Source: Furcasterigmium furcatum (taxonomy: Eukaryota > Ascomycota > Sordariomycetes > Glomerellales > Plectosphaerellaceae). From it: DNA of 64,000 bases. Positions within the stretch are counted from its first letter, which is position 1; the number at the start of each line of letters is the position of its first letter. Positions 11,533-22,493 of the stretch are shown piece by piece. The stretch spans positions 2,050,934-2,114,933 of the forward strand of contig BCIA01000001.1 of the NCBI GenBank assembly GCA_001599815.1. The letters are read 5' to 3'. The notes beneath the pieces are model-generated. The model did no database searches. It saw only the letters and a list, made by a program, of their open reading frames with translations, and had not been told where the DNA came from. The translations under genes were made by a program, and so were the position numbers.

Positions 11533-11539
11533 TATAAAA
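11533..11539 (+). promoter_or_regulatory. TATA box candidate of the NAD(P)-binding protein gene
   Basis: TATAAAA located 88-94 bp before the ATG at 11627. Confidence 0.45.
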
Positions 11540-11626
11540 TCACCGTGGGAGCCTCAATTGCGCATCGCAGAGAGGGACATCACCAGAACACAACACCAGT
11601 CGATCGACCACACTCCACGTCACATC

Positions 11627-12461
11627 ATGCATCTCATCCTCACCGGCGCCACGGGCCTCGTGGGCTCCGCGACCCTCGATGCCATGCTCAAGATGAAGGA
11701 CATCACCAAGATCTCCGTGCTCAGCCGGCGGCCCGTGCCCATGGCAGAGGATGCCAAAGACGCCAGGGTCAATGTCATCATCCACAGGGACTTTGAATCC
11801 TACCCGCCCGAGTTGCTCGAGCAGCTCAGGGGCGCATCGGGCGCCGTATGGGCCTTGGGCATCTCCCAAACCCAGGTGTCGAGCGAGTATGAACAGCCCC
11901 ATCCCTGGCTTGTGCCGTGAAGATGACCCCTACTGACACCCCGCCAGGGAATATGTCAAGATCACCCGCGACTACACGCTCGCGGGCGCCAAGGCCCTCG
12001 CCACCCTCCCCCAGCCCGGCGGCGAGCCCTTCCGCTTCATCTACGTGTCGGGCATGGGTGCGACGCAGACCCCCGGGCGCTTCGCGGCGATCTTCGCCCG
12101 CGTCAAGGGCGAGACGGAGACGGCGCTCTCCGCTCTGCGCGCCGCGGAGGGCTCCCGGCTCGCCGCAGAGTCCGTCCGGCCGGCCGGCGTCGACGCGACG
12201 GACCACGCAGCCATCAAGCCGTACATCCCCGCACCGGCGCTGGCCCTGCGCCTCATGTCCGTCACCGTCTTGCCGCTCATGCGCCTCGGACTGCGGTCGT
12301 ACCTCACGCCGACGGAGCCCATGGGCAGGCTCTTCACTGAGATGGCCATGGGGAAGCACGACGCGGCGCTGAAGGCCGGGGGCGCTGGCATCGAGACCCT
12401 CAAGGGCGGGCTGAGGGTTGTGGAAAACTCGGCGCTGAGGAGGATGGGGAATATGAGTTAG
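11627..12461 (+). CDS. NAD(P)-binding Rossmann protein, atypical SDR / epimerase-like
   Basis: Soluble protein of 257 aa in two exons (11627-11886, 11948-12461). It begins MHLILTGATGLVGSATL, a textbook TGxxGxxG dinucleotide-binding turn directly after the first strand. LSRRP ends the second strand, where the arginines favour NADP(H). The next conserved strands are VWALGIS and FRFIYVSGMGA. The catalytic YxxxK of classical SDRs is not apparent, so this resembles the NmrA/HTATIP2-like group, which may act as reductases or redox sensors. The substrate is unknown. Confidence 0.8.
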
Positions 12462-13872
12462 TGAGGGGGCGGAGGGGTGACACCTGAAGATTGTACGATA
12501 GGTATTATGGGAAGGAGTGTTGAAGTTGAATGGACATGACTGCCGGCTGGTCCGCCGATTTCTGATCACCTCAGTTGGCCTTACTTAAGCACCTTGCCAT
12601 TGGAGGCTTTCCAGAGGGAGCTTACTCATCCGTCAGGGGTATGGTGCATGATGGCGCCTGAAGGCGAACCCCTGTCGGTGCTAAGATGATTTATTGCCCA
12701 GCGACGCGCATGACGAGGAGCAGTTCCCGCATGGAGAAGGCCCCAAGATGAATAGCGGATGGGACCCGAGATGCACTCTAGGCGAATCGTTAGATCGGTC
12801 TCCATCTCATTAAAATCGACCTCCATTTGGTGAGGCGGCATCTCGTGGATGGTCGCCCAGCAGCAGCACCAAGAAGGACGCAACTTCTCATCGTCCTCCT
12901 TTTTTAATTTTCTCGTGGGAAACGCTGCTTCACTGTTTCATCTTCTCACAACCTCCGACCCTCCGACACGCCTCACCTAGGCATTTTCACCTTCGCCCTC
13001 TCTTCTCTTTTCTCTTGTGTTTATTTACTTATTACCTATTATCTCCTCTTTTAATCACCATCGCTGATCCCTGTTCGAAACAAACCTCCCACCCGTTCCT
13101 TTTTCCAGTCCTGCGTCTTGCGCCCGGCGGGTCGATCAGTGAATCCCGACAAACCACGCTCCTTCGATCCAGGTCACATCTTCCTTGTCTCGCCTCAGCC
13201 AGGCAACCCAGCCCAGCCAGCCCAGCAGGTTCTCCTGCCAGACCAGACCGACGCGTGCGCGCAGATCCAGCACCAACAAGAAGAAGGTGGCGCGACCTGT
13301 TGCCTGACGCGGGGAAGCTCCTTCTCGCTTCTCGGGCCCAGTCCCATTGACGAAGAGCGTCCGTCCACATCATCACGCGTCGGACGTTTGTTCCCCTCTC
13401 TTCCACTCTTTCTCCCACCAGCCAGCAGCCAGCACTGGCCCGTCCGCTCATTTGCCCTCCCGAACAAACGGCGAACCTGTTCCTGCACCCTCCCGCCGGT
13501 TCCGAAACACCATTCGGCCGTCTTTCGCGACCAGGCCGGCACAGGCCAGCAGCCAGACAAAGATCGCATGCGCGTCCAGGCCTCTCCTGCCCGCGACCCG
13601 TGCATGGCCACCGCCGCCGCCGCCAATCACTCCCCGCGCTTCGTCCAAAGCCGCTCTTGAACTCTGTCAACTCCAGCGGATCGCAAAGAACAGGCTTCTC
13701 CCACCAGCCACTATGGCCTGCCTGAGCTTCGTCGCGCTCTCTCCCGGCTCTTAAGACTGCATCCCGACCTACAGACAGACATGTCAATGACGTTGGCCAC
13801 GGATGCCGCGACAACTTCAGACGAACAACTAACGCCCACTAGCCCGACAACCACCACCACCAACTCACCATC
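12462..13872. other. Intergenic and long pyrimidine-rich 5' leader of the GAS2 gene
   Basis: About 1.4 kb. From roughly 12900 the + strand becomes rich in C and T with many CCAGCC/CTTCTC runs. This is typical of promoters and long 5' UTRs of constitutively expressed fungal genes. Several short uORFs are possible, and no conserved protein is seen. Confidence 0.5.
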
Positions 13873-16800
13873 ATGACCGACAACCCTCCCCATTTCCACC
13901 CCTCCGGGGACCACAAGCTCAAGCCCGCCCAGAGGCGCCAGTACCGCCTCTCCGACGACCACTCCCCCACCAGAGGCCGCATCCACGACGAGCTGCTGAG
14001 CCAGCTCACCCCCATGTCCGCCGTCGACGTCCTCCAACATCCCACTCCCGCGCTCAAGGCCTGCCTCGATGCCGCCACCTCGAACGAGCAGGAATTCGTT
14101 ATGCGAACGGCCGTAGCCAGCCAGAGCATATACGAGTGGCTCGATGAGCTGTCCGAGTGGCCCTGGCCCTCAACACCCGGTTCGGAGGGCTTCGAGCTTC
14201 CCGCCCCTAAGAGGAGGAAGCTCTTTTCCACCGACACCTCACACGAAGAGGATCTCTCCTACCGCTATACCGGTAGCCTGCCCACTGAAGATGTCCTGCG
14301 ATACGAGGACAGACTCGGAGACATCTTCCACGGCCTCGAAGACCTGGACATCGACGAGATTAAGACTCATGTCTTGCACAACCACATCTTGCCCCTCTCG
14401 AGACCCGGCACTCCCCTCTCGGATTCCAATCGCTCGGTCATCTCGGCCATCACGTTTAACAGACTCGACGACCTAGCCGCCTGCATCACCGCCATCATCA
14501 TGCAGGCCTTGCCCAACCTTTCCCGCCTCAACCGTTTGCTGAACGTGTGGAGAGCCAGGTTGCTTGTTCTCCGCAAGCTGCCCTCGGTTCTGGCAGGCAT
14601 TGTAGACGCTGAACTCGCACTGCAGTCCGGCTGGAATGTCATCGCTCCGCCAAAGACGCCCCTCGGCGGCGAGGATGAGAATGCATCGCGGGGTCTGACG
14701 CAGAAGGACTTCGATGTCATGAAGCTGGTCCTCTCCAAGAAAATCACCAAGCCAGGGCGGGATCTGGATTTCATGCTTGACACCCTGGAAGGAATGCAAG
14801 ATACTCTCCCGGAAGCATGGCTGGATCGCATGGAGGCCGTTGAGCAGGGATATGCCGACTGGCATGTGGCTTGCGAGCGCAAGATCCGGGAGACGACATG
14901 GGCCGCGACAAGACCAAAGCAGACGACAGCCATCACCCCTCCGCCAGTCGAGCCTCAGACGCCCGTGAAGACCAGGTCAACAACCCCCACCACTCCTCCA
15001 ACGCCACCAGCACAAGCAGACGAAGACACCCAACGAGGCAGGGTGAGACCAGCTGTCAATATTCGGATTGATCCACCCGAGGAGCACGCGTCTGGCAGTG
15101 ACTCGTTTTCTGAGGGCGAGGAGACCACCCAGGAGGCTCTGGAGACACCACACGTCCCTCGAACACCTGCAAGGCCAACGGGTCTGTCCGCTTCTGGTCT
15201 TCCCGAGATTCTGTCCCCTCCCTCCACATCGGGGCCCCTTTCCCATCGGGCAGATCTCAGGACCCCCGCCTCCCTCCACCAGCGTGGCCTCAGCAGCTAC
15301 GACGGCTCGGAAGATGTGGACCCCGTCAAGAGCGACCTGCCCACGCCCTTCACAGCACCCAGAAATCAGCAGGATCTGCAAACTCCCAGTGTTCGGCGTG
15401 TCACCTCGGAGGCTGTCGATGACGATACGGTCATCATCGGCAACGACAAAACCGCTCCCACCCAGGTCACGCTGAACGAGCTCGTCGACTCCGATAGCGA
15501 TGTCCCCCAAACGCCTGACGTCTCCGATGGTGAACAGGATCTTCCGCCTCTAATCCACCAGGGTCGCCGTGCGAGCAATGCCTCCTGCTCATCAACCGTC
15601 GTTCACGAACCGTCCAGCCAGATTGTTACAAGCGATCTCCCCGAAGTCTCGGCCTCGCCGCCATTGCCTCGCGATAGGTTCTCTCATTCTCAGAAGCAAC
15701 AGTTGCTCGAGTCTCCCATGTTGGAGTCGGTCGAGATGCCTGTCGCTGCCGCCGAGACGGAAGCGCCTTCTGTGGAGGAAGACTCTATCATCCGTCGTCT
15801 TTCGAGTTCGCCTCCTCTTAACGACAGCTTCAGGGAGGACAGCTTCGGCCCCGACGGTCAAGAGGACGATTCCATGTTCAGGTCGTCCGTCAACTCTATC
15901 CCATTCTCTTCCTCCTTCATCGAAGAAGATACGGAAGATACTTCGACCCTGCCCAACATCGACGAGGCTTCCGAATTCGGCCAGGACGAACAGCTTCACC
16001 AGCAAATCCACAACATCCTTGAGTCGATCCCCGCTAAGATCAAGCTGGCGGACTCGCCTCGAAAAGTCAACCTCAACCCGCCTCCCCTCGAGCTTCCCGT
16101 TCAGCGTGGGAAGAAGCCGGTCAAGGATCCGTTCCGGCGTAGCGCGTCGGGCTTGTCCTCGCGTGCCTCTACACGTGCCTCTACGCCTTCTTGGCTGCTT
16201 GCGCCAGCCTACGGAAAGAACCCTCGCCCTCAACGCCAGCGCGGCCAGCAAGAGACCAGGGTCTACCATTTCTCCCGCTCGACTGGCGAGGCCCCCATCA
16301 AGCTGCTCATTCGTTGCGTCGGCGAGCACGGCGAGCGTGTCATGGTGCGAGTCGGCGGTGGTTGGGCGGATCTTGGCGAGTACCTCAAGGATTATGCCGT
16401 CCGCCACGGCCGTCGAACCCAGAACGCCGACACGTCCAAGATCGAGATCCAGGACCTCCCTCGCGTGTCTGGAAGCCGAGCAAACACGACAAGCCCACCG
16501 GCACGACCAGCCTCGGCCCTCGAGCTGTCTCCCATGACACCACTCCAAATTCGCAAGACGAGGCGGTCCTTCGGCGCTGCCGCTGCTGCTGAGCATCCAA
16601 GGCCCGGCCCTTCCCGGCCGATGCCGGTCCCGCCGCCCAAGACACCAGGCCAGCCCGAGGATGATAACGAAAACGACACGCCGCCTTCTGACTCGTCGGC
16701 CCGCTCGAGATCCAGCTCCCGCCTTAGTTGGACGGAGGAGGATAGCTTCCTCGGACTCGCGGGCCCGACGGGACGAAAGGTTGAGATGAGCGACGAGAGC

Positions 16801-16935
16801 CGCGCATGGGTCGAGAGCGTCAAGGAGAAGGTCCGTCTTGCCAGCGGCGAGAGGAAGCCGCCCCCTCCCGAGGAAGGCCGCTTTGGCGAGCTCGGCAAGG
16901 TAGGCGGGACGAAGCGCCTTTTCCGCAAAGGCTGA
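13873..16935 (+). CDS. Large GAS2 (GAR)-domain protein, putative microtubule-associated
   Basis: An intronless 1020-aa protein. Residues 1-340 look folded and helical, with an acidic segment DELSEWPWPS and a KRRK basic patch near residue 115 that could be a nuclear signal. Residues about 350-790 are low-complexity, rich in S, T, P, D and E, with many TP/SP dipeptides that look like kinase sites. Near residues 797-860 there is a GAS2/GAR-type module, marked by VMVRVGGGWADLGEYL. In known proteins this fold binds microtubules. The tail is again charged and disordered. A role linking cytoskeleton or mitosis is inferred from the domain only. The long open frame on the opposite strand (15592-16944) is a GC-bias shadow. 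Confidence 0.85.
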   Translation: MTDNPPHFHPSGDHKLKPAQRRQYRLSDDHSPTRGRIHDELLSQLTPMSAVDVLQHPTPALKACLDAATSNEQEFVMRTAVASQSIYEWLDELSEWPWPSTPGSEGFELPAPKRRKLFSTDTSHEEDLSYRYTGSLPTEDVLRYEDRLGDIFHGLEDLDIDEIKTHVLHNHILPLSRPGTPLSDSNRSVISAITFNRLDDLAACITAIIMQALPNLSRLNRLLNVWRARLLVLRKLPSVLAGIVDAELALQSGWNVIAPPKTPLGGEDENASRGLTQKDFDVMKLVLSKKITKPGRDLDFMLDTLEGMQDTLPEAWLDRMEAVEQGYADWHVACERKIRETTWAATRPKQTTAITPPPVEPQTPVKTRSTTPTTPPTPPAQADEDTQRGRVRPAVNIRIDPPEEHASGSDSFSEGEETTQEALETPHVPRTPARPTGLSASGLPEILSPPSTSGPLSHRADLRTPASLHQRGLSSYDGSEDVDPVKSDLPTPFTAPRNQQDLQTPSVRRVTSEAVDDDTVIIGNDKTAPTQVTLNELVDSDSDVPQTPDVSDGEQDLPPLIHQGRRASNASCSSTVVHEPSSQIVTSDLPEVSASPPLPRDRFSHSQKQQLLESPMLESVEMPVAAAETEAPSVEEDSIIRRLSSSPPLNDSFREDSFGPDGQEDDSMFRSSVNSIPFSSSFIEEDTEDTSTLPNIDEASEFGQDEQLHQQIHNILESIPAKIKLADSPRKVNLNPPPLELPVQRGKKPVKDPFRRSASGLSSRASTRASTPSWLLAPAYGKNPRPQRQRGQQETRVYHFSRSTGEAPIKLLIRCVGEHGERVMVRVGGGWADLGEYLKDYAVRHGRRTQNADTSKIEIQDLPRVSGSRANTTSPPARPASALELSPMTPLQIRKTRRSFGAAAAAEHPRPGPSRPMPVPPPKTPGQPEDDNENDTPPSDSSARSRSSSRLSWTEEDSFLGLAGPTGRKVEMSDESRAWVESVKEKVRLASGERKPPPPEEGRFGELGKVGGTKRLFRKG

Positions 16936-17966
16936 ACTCAACAATCGAGACCCTTCTCATCTCATCACAATACGGCACTGGACACTGCCCATCCTGCCTT
17001 TTATGAGGGAGCTTCAACGGATGACACCAGCATCCAACCAACACACTTACCGCGCTCTTCTGCGCTTTCTCGACATACCGACGATACATATTTACATACA
17101 CCACGCCTATAAGGCGAGTCATTCTTTTACCAATAGCGCAGCGCCAGTACGGAGAGGCACATATTGCGCGAGGCCCGCAGATACCACTGGTAATGGACGC
17201 CAGCTTTCCCACACTCTCTTTTTTGATTGTTCTGTTATTCTACAATACCCAAGATTCGGTTGTTATTTCATTGTTGTTTTCGGCGTGTGCATAGTATGGG
17301 GGGCATAGCGTGTGAATACCCGGGAAGACGGGGGCATTCAGGACGCAGATACCACGGTAGAGCAAAAGAATACTTGTACATTCCAAGATGATGCCCTGAC
17401 CAGCGTGATGAGTCTCTTTGAAGCAAATCTTGTCTGTCACGATATTGATGTGGAGATTCCTTTAGAATTGTGATTTGAAGGTCTCCGGGAAGAAAGATGG
17501 CATCGTCAGAACGGCCACGGCGACTAAGCTTAAGTTTCAGACGATACCTCTTTTTGCGTCAGGACAGCCCCTCCCTGCACTCGGAATCATTTCAAAACAC
17601 TGAACGTCCAATAGACTTGTCAGAGGCCCGCAAGGACTATGTGAAAGCACATTTATGAAACCATGGTTGAGTTGATCAGGCTTGTCGACAGAGGAGTTTC
17701 CGCCATGTTGCATGCGCTTCGCTTCGAAGGGATCTATGTTTGGGTGACTTGGTGATTATTCGTGTTTTGTGTCCGCGGAGCAGGACATGACAGTACTTAG
17801 TAGAATCGTAGACGACTATCTGAATACATCATGGAACAAGAACGCCTAATGTTCGATCTCCCACTGGGATGTGCTGGCGGTGGCCGGTCCCCTTGCCCCA
17901 GATCACGACGAAAATATCCCACCATACCCTGCTAGAAACTAACTAACTTTTCGCGGTGTCGGATGT
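16936..17966. other. Convergent intergenic region
   Basis: About 1 kb of 3' flank shared by the GAS2 gene (+) and the beta-glucosidase gene (-). It is locally AT-richer, as expected for 3' UTRs. No gene is seen. Confidence 0.5.
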
Positions 17967-20786
17967 TCACTCCAGCGACGCCTTCAGAGGCAGGTTGCGG
18001 GAAGAGTTGCCGACGTAGACGGTCTTGGGATAGTCCGAGATGACCCAGTTCTGAGAGGCAGTGTCCCAGTTGCTAAGGTCTCGCCGGGTGATGTCGGCGC
18101 GGAAGGTCTCGGAGGTTCCGGGGTCGATACGGATGCGCGCAAATCCACGGAGAACCTTGGCAGGGTCGGTAGGGCCGCCCAGGGAGACGTAGAGCTGAGG
18201 AACCTCCTCGCCGACGATGTCTCCAGTGTTGCTGACGGTCACGAAGACCTGGTACATGACGTCCCAAAGCTGGGGGTTGCCGCCTGAGCCGCCACCAGCC
18301 GGGTGGGCGGGACGAGGAGCGGAATCCAGGACACCAGGAGGCAGGAACTCCTCGGCAGTGTCTCCATAGAAGGGATCTCCAAGGGCCTCCTCGGGGTCGG
18401 TGGATTTAAGGTAGGGGTAGATAAACTGCTCGACCTGCTCGAATCCTTCAGGGAAGACGTAGTCGGCGTAGTCGGAGCTGTGGTTACCGCTGATGCGAGG
18501 GGCAGGGATTGAGTTGCCGGTGTTGGGCTTATACTCGCGGGGGTTGGACTTCTCGATGCGAATGTTAGAGAACTCGAACGAAGTGTAAGATAATCCGAAA
18601 CCGAACTCAAAGACAGGAGCGTCCTCGTGGTCCTCATCATCGCCCGTAACACTGTCGAACCACCGATAGTCGATAAAAACACCGTCTTCGAAGTTGTCCT
18701 GGGGTGCGCCATCGCCATTGTTAGGCTCAGTGATGATCTTGGTGCCGTAGCTTTCCTCGGAGGGACCCCAAGTGAAGGGAGTCTTACCCCCGGGGTTAAC
18801 ACGACCGTATAGGACATCTGTGATAGCATTGCCAGACTCCTGACCAGGAGCGCCAGCCCAGAGGATAGCAGTGACATTGGGGTTCTCGTACCAGTCGGTA
18901 ACAAGGACAGGGCCAGTCGAGTGAATTACCACGATGGTGTTCGGGTTGTTAGCAGTGACAACCCTGATCAGATCGTCACCACCGTTCCAAAGAGTCAGGT
19001 TGTTGCGGTCGCCGATATTTCCCCCAACGGAGATATAGCCCTCGCCAGAGTTGGCGTTGACAAAGACGATAGCAGTAGCATCAGCCTCGCCAACAAGAGC
19101 GGCTGTACGGCCATGTTCCCAGTTGCTGAGTATGGCCTCATAGCGGCTACCATCCTCGATGGCCTTCCTCTGGAGAGCAGCATCAGGGGTGATAAGGTAG
19201 GGGAAGCTAGCAGTGCCAGAACCCCAGCCCGCAGCCAAGGTACCCTGGTTGCAGCCCTGGTCAGCGCAGCCGTTGGGGCCAACAGCGCGACCACCAGCGT
19301 CCTCGCCAATAACGGCAACAAACTTGGGAGATTTCAGAGGAAGTGCGCCCTCCTTGTTCTTCAGAAGCACAGTACCCTGGGCGGCGATACGACGAATAAG
19401 ATCGCCGTGGTTTCCGCGTACGTCGATGTGCTGATTCACAACCTGGGTACGCTCCTGTGCAGCCCAGTGGAGAGGAGCTTCGGTCTTGCGGGTCCAAGAG
19501 GAGAAGTTGATATCAGGAGAGTCTTCGATGGTTCGGCCGACCTTGAAGAAAGCGCTCATGATACGCATAGCCATATCGTCGATACGGTGCTCAGGTACCG
19601 TGCCGTTAAGGACAGCGTTGGTGAGGTTGGCGCCCCAGTACGAGTTGCGGGAGTTGAAGGTGACATCGCCGGGCATCGTCATGTCAAGACCGGCAACAGC
19701 GGAAGCGACGCCGGTGTGCTGAGCCTGCCAGTCAGACAGGACGAATCCCTGGAAGCCGAGCTCATTCTTGAGCAGGTTGTTCAGGACAGCAGAGTTTTGA
19801 CAACCGTAGCTGTTGTTGATCTGCTGATAGGAGCACATGACGGATCCGGCACCGGCCCGAATCGCATCGGCGAAGGGCCAAAGGTAGAGCTCGTGCATAG
19901 TCTTGTCGTCAACGTTGGAGGAGAGTGCCTCGACAACATCGTAGCCGTAGTTCAGGCCGTCGCCCTTCTGGCGGAAGTGTTCTACAGTCGAAATCGATTA
20001 GCGTGACTCAGGGAGAAATCGAGTTTCGAGAGGCTGTACTTACCCTGCTCGTTCATGATGAGATGCTTAACGTTGGCAATCACACCGGTCTCCTGGATAC
20101 CCTTGACAGACTCGGAAACGGCCACGCCGGTCAGGTAGGGGTCGGGAGAGAAGCCCTCCCAGTTGCGGCCGCCTGTAGGGAAGCGTCCGAGAGGACCGAT
20201 AGAAGGACCGAGGAGAACGTCGGCGCCCTTATCGCGGGCCTCGGCGGCGATAGCGCGTGCGCGTTGACGGATGAGACCACGGTCCCAAGTAGCAGCGGCT
20301 AACTGGCTCGATGTGAAGTAGGAGACGTAGTCGGCAAAACGCACACCCTGGGGGCCGTCCTGCATACACAAGCCGCGCCAGCCAAGGCGAGGGATAGAAC
20401 CGACGTTGCCAACGCAAAGATCCGCCATCCACCCAGTTCCGGTGGTGAGGTTGACCTTCTCGAGCAGGGTCATCTCAGAGACGACCGCCTTGGCCTTCTG
20501 ATAGGCTTCCTGCCAGCCCTGGGCCTCGGGGTCCATCCATGGCGAAGGGTAGTGGGGAGGCGAGTAGGCGAGGGCTCCAGGAGCAGAGTCATTCTGTCGC
20601 TAGACGTCAAAGTTAGCAGCGGCCTCTTCGCAGGAGGGCAATTGGTAGTGGGGAGAAGGGTTTCATTGTGCAATGGAAGAAACTGGTGGCATGAGAAAAG
20701 GTTTCGCTCACCTTTTGGAGACTCGGGACTCCTAAAGTGACGTCGCAAATTGCCAGGAAGGCAGCAGCGGTGGAAAGTCCCTTCAT
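17967..20786 (-). CDS. Secreted GH3 beta-glucosidase
   Basis: Extracellular enzyme hydrolysing terminal beta-D-glucosyl residues of cellobiose and short beta-glucans. Three exons (20786-20712, 20599-20044, 19981-17967) give 881 aa, the usual size of the large secreted ascomycete GH3 class. Exon 1 is almost only the signal peptide (MKGLSTAAAFLAICDVTLGV). The catalytic nucleophile is the Asp of GFVLSDWQAQHTG, near residue 294. Other family marks are LLGPSIGPLGRFPTGGRNWE, CSYQQINNSYGCQNS and GFGLSYT before the C-terminal fibronectin-III-like domain. Several N-x-S/T sequons are present. KHLIMNEQ replaces the more usual KHFIGNEQ before intron 2. The neighbouring GH5 glucanase could supply its oligosaccharide substrates. 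Confidence 0.95.
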
Positions 20787-22493
20787 CTTATTGCTCCTGG
20801 TTCGAAGAGAAAGGGTGAGTAAATGCCATGCCTGATTTGTCGGGTGACTTACTACTTGATCTTCCTGATGGTGAGAGGCTGCTCGAGCTACCGTCAAGTT
20901 ACCCGTGAGGGCACAAGCGATGATTTATACGTCCAGTGAGCCAAGCTGCCGGGTCTTCCCCCCCAGAGATCCCCTCTCAATTTTACAAGGGCACTCATCA
21001 CGATGGCTCAGTCAGTGCATCTGCACGCGCCATCAGACAAGCTTGAGCTCGAACATCCATGGGACCAGGGTGTTGGAGAAGGGCGACATTGACAACGTTG
21101 GACAGGCATCATGTGCTCCAAGACTCGTCGGGCCGGATGAGGTGGAGGCGACGACCAGGGATGATGATGCGGGGAACTGTTTTCTGCCCGGCTCCGAGCG
21201 CGTGGAAGGGGGTGTCGACGTTGTATTCACTCAGGAACTCCGAGATTCCGCGATAGTAGTAGCTAGTACGCGATCAGACAAGAGTACTAGAGCCTACTAG
21301 TAGCGATCAGCGACCACGGACATCCATGGTTAGGGGCAATGACGTAAGATTCCCGGAGTCGAGATTGAGGTCGACGGTTTCTTGGCTGCAGAATCCCAAT
21401 CTTGATGCCTCCGTGGTTGGGCCGCGGGACTGGACCGCCGGTGCGGGGACTCTTGAGAATAGCCACGGCAGAGATTTCTCTCAAAGCCGGAATCGGTCGC
21501 AAGGAACAATCCGATGCCGTGATGATGGCAGTCACCGGCTTGGTTGTCGAAAGATGTGCCGTTGCAAACGTGGGAACAGATGCAGGTTTCGCCCGCCATG
21601 CCCCTCCTCGAAGCACCACCACGTGCTGTTGAGCCCCGGTACGTGAGCGGCCCGGAGCGCCACTGCAGCTTCGACGTCAAAGAAGCGCCGAAGTGAACGC
21701 CGACGACCCCAATCTACGTGAGGGGTTAGGTATGCTCGAGTTACGTTACGTCCATGCTGCCCTCTCCGGCTTCGCCTCCGGCTTCCCGCATGCCCCGCGG
21801 GGCCCCAATATCATGCATGCAACGGCCGCATCTTTGTGGGGAAACGGCCCGATCTGATCTGCTTGGCCTTCTCTCTGTGCCGTCGAATCGCCTGCGCAAT
21901 GATGCGTGAAGATGAGAAGTTAAATGGAAACCTTGCATTACCTCCTGCGAACCCGACGCGCTTACATGCATTTGGGTCCCATCTAATCTATTGGATGTTA
22001 CCCTGAGAACACTCCACGCCACTAGACACAGGGACTAGTGCATCTGCCGATGTATTAGATTCGCGATTACCCGTATAGCGGTGTTGGCTCTCCGCCTCCC
22101 ACTTGTATGAACCAAGGCAGCATGAATCTTCCCATTTGACAGGGGCACACATCCAATCACTGGTAGTGTCCGTGGCCCAGTAACATGGCTTCGCGTCAGC
22201 GACCGCTCAATTTACATGGCTTACTAAAGTTTTCTAACACGGAAATCAGACACGGCGCAAGATTGACTCCGACTTCACTCCATCAGTATATACAACTAGG
22301 AGGTAAGGATTGATTGTGAAATGCGCAATTTGGCGCCGACTATATCTGACCATGACACGCAGCTGGTGTGACGCTGGTGACCGATAATGCCAACTTGAAG
22401 GTACACCCAGAACATGGCTTGCGGCCTGGAAATCAGCCCATGGCATCATGGTGCGGATGACTAGAATATCAAGAAACCAGATACCAAAATACT
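20787..22493. promoter_or_regulatory. Upstream region of the GH3 gene with CreA-type motifs
   Basis: 1.7 kb without a credible gene. Matches to the carbon-repressor consensus SYGGRG occur at 20961-20966 (minus strand), 21169-21174, 21443-21448, 21797-21802 (inside palindromic CCCCGCGGGG at 21793-21802) and 21836-21841. The motif is short, but the number is suggestive for a glycosidase that would be glucose-repressed. The far end is the 3' side of no gene, as the GH5 gene also runs leftward and ends at 22494. Confidence 0.4.
20924..20929 (-). promoter_or_regulatory. TATA box candidate of the GH3 gene
   Basis: On the minus strand it reads TATAAA, about 140 bp before the start codon at 20786. 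Confidence 0.45.

Noticed and set aside
15592..16944. 450-codon open frame on the minus strand
   Set aside because: It lies wholly opposite the GAS2-domain gene, has R/G/L-rich shadow composition and no motif.
18921..20006. 361-codon open frame on the plus strand
   Set aside because: Antisense to the GH3 beta-glucosidase exon, starts at GTG or ATG by chance, no family features.
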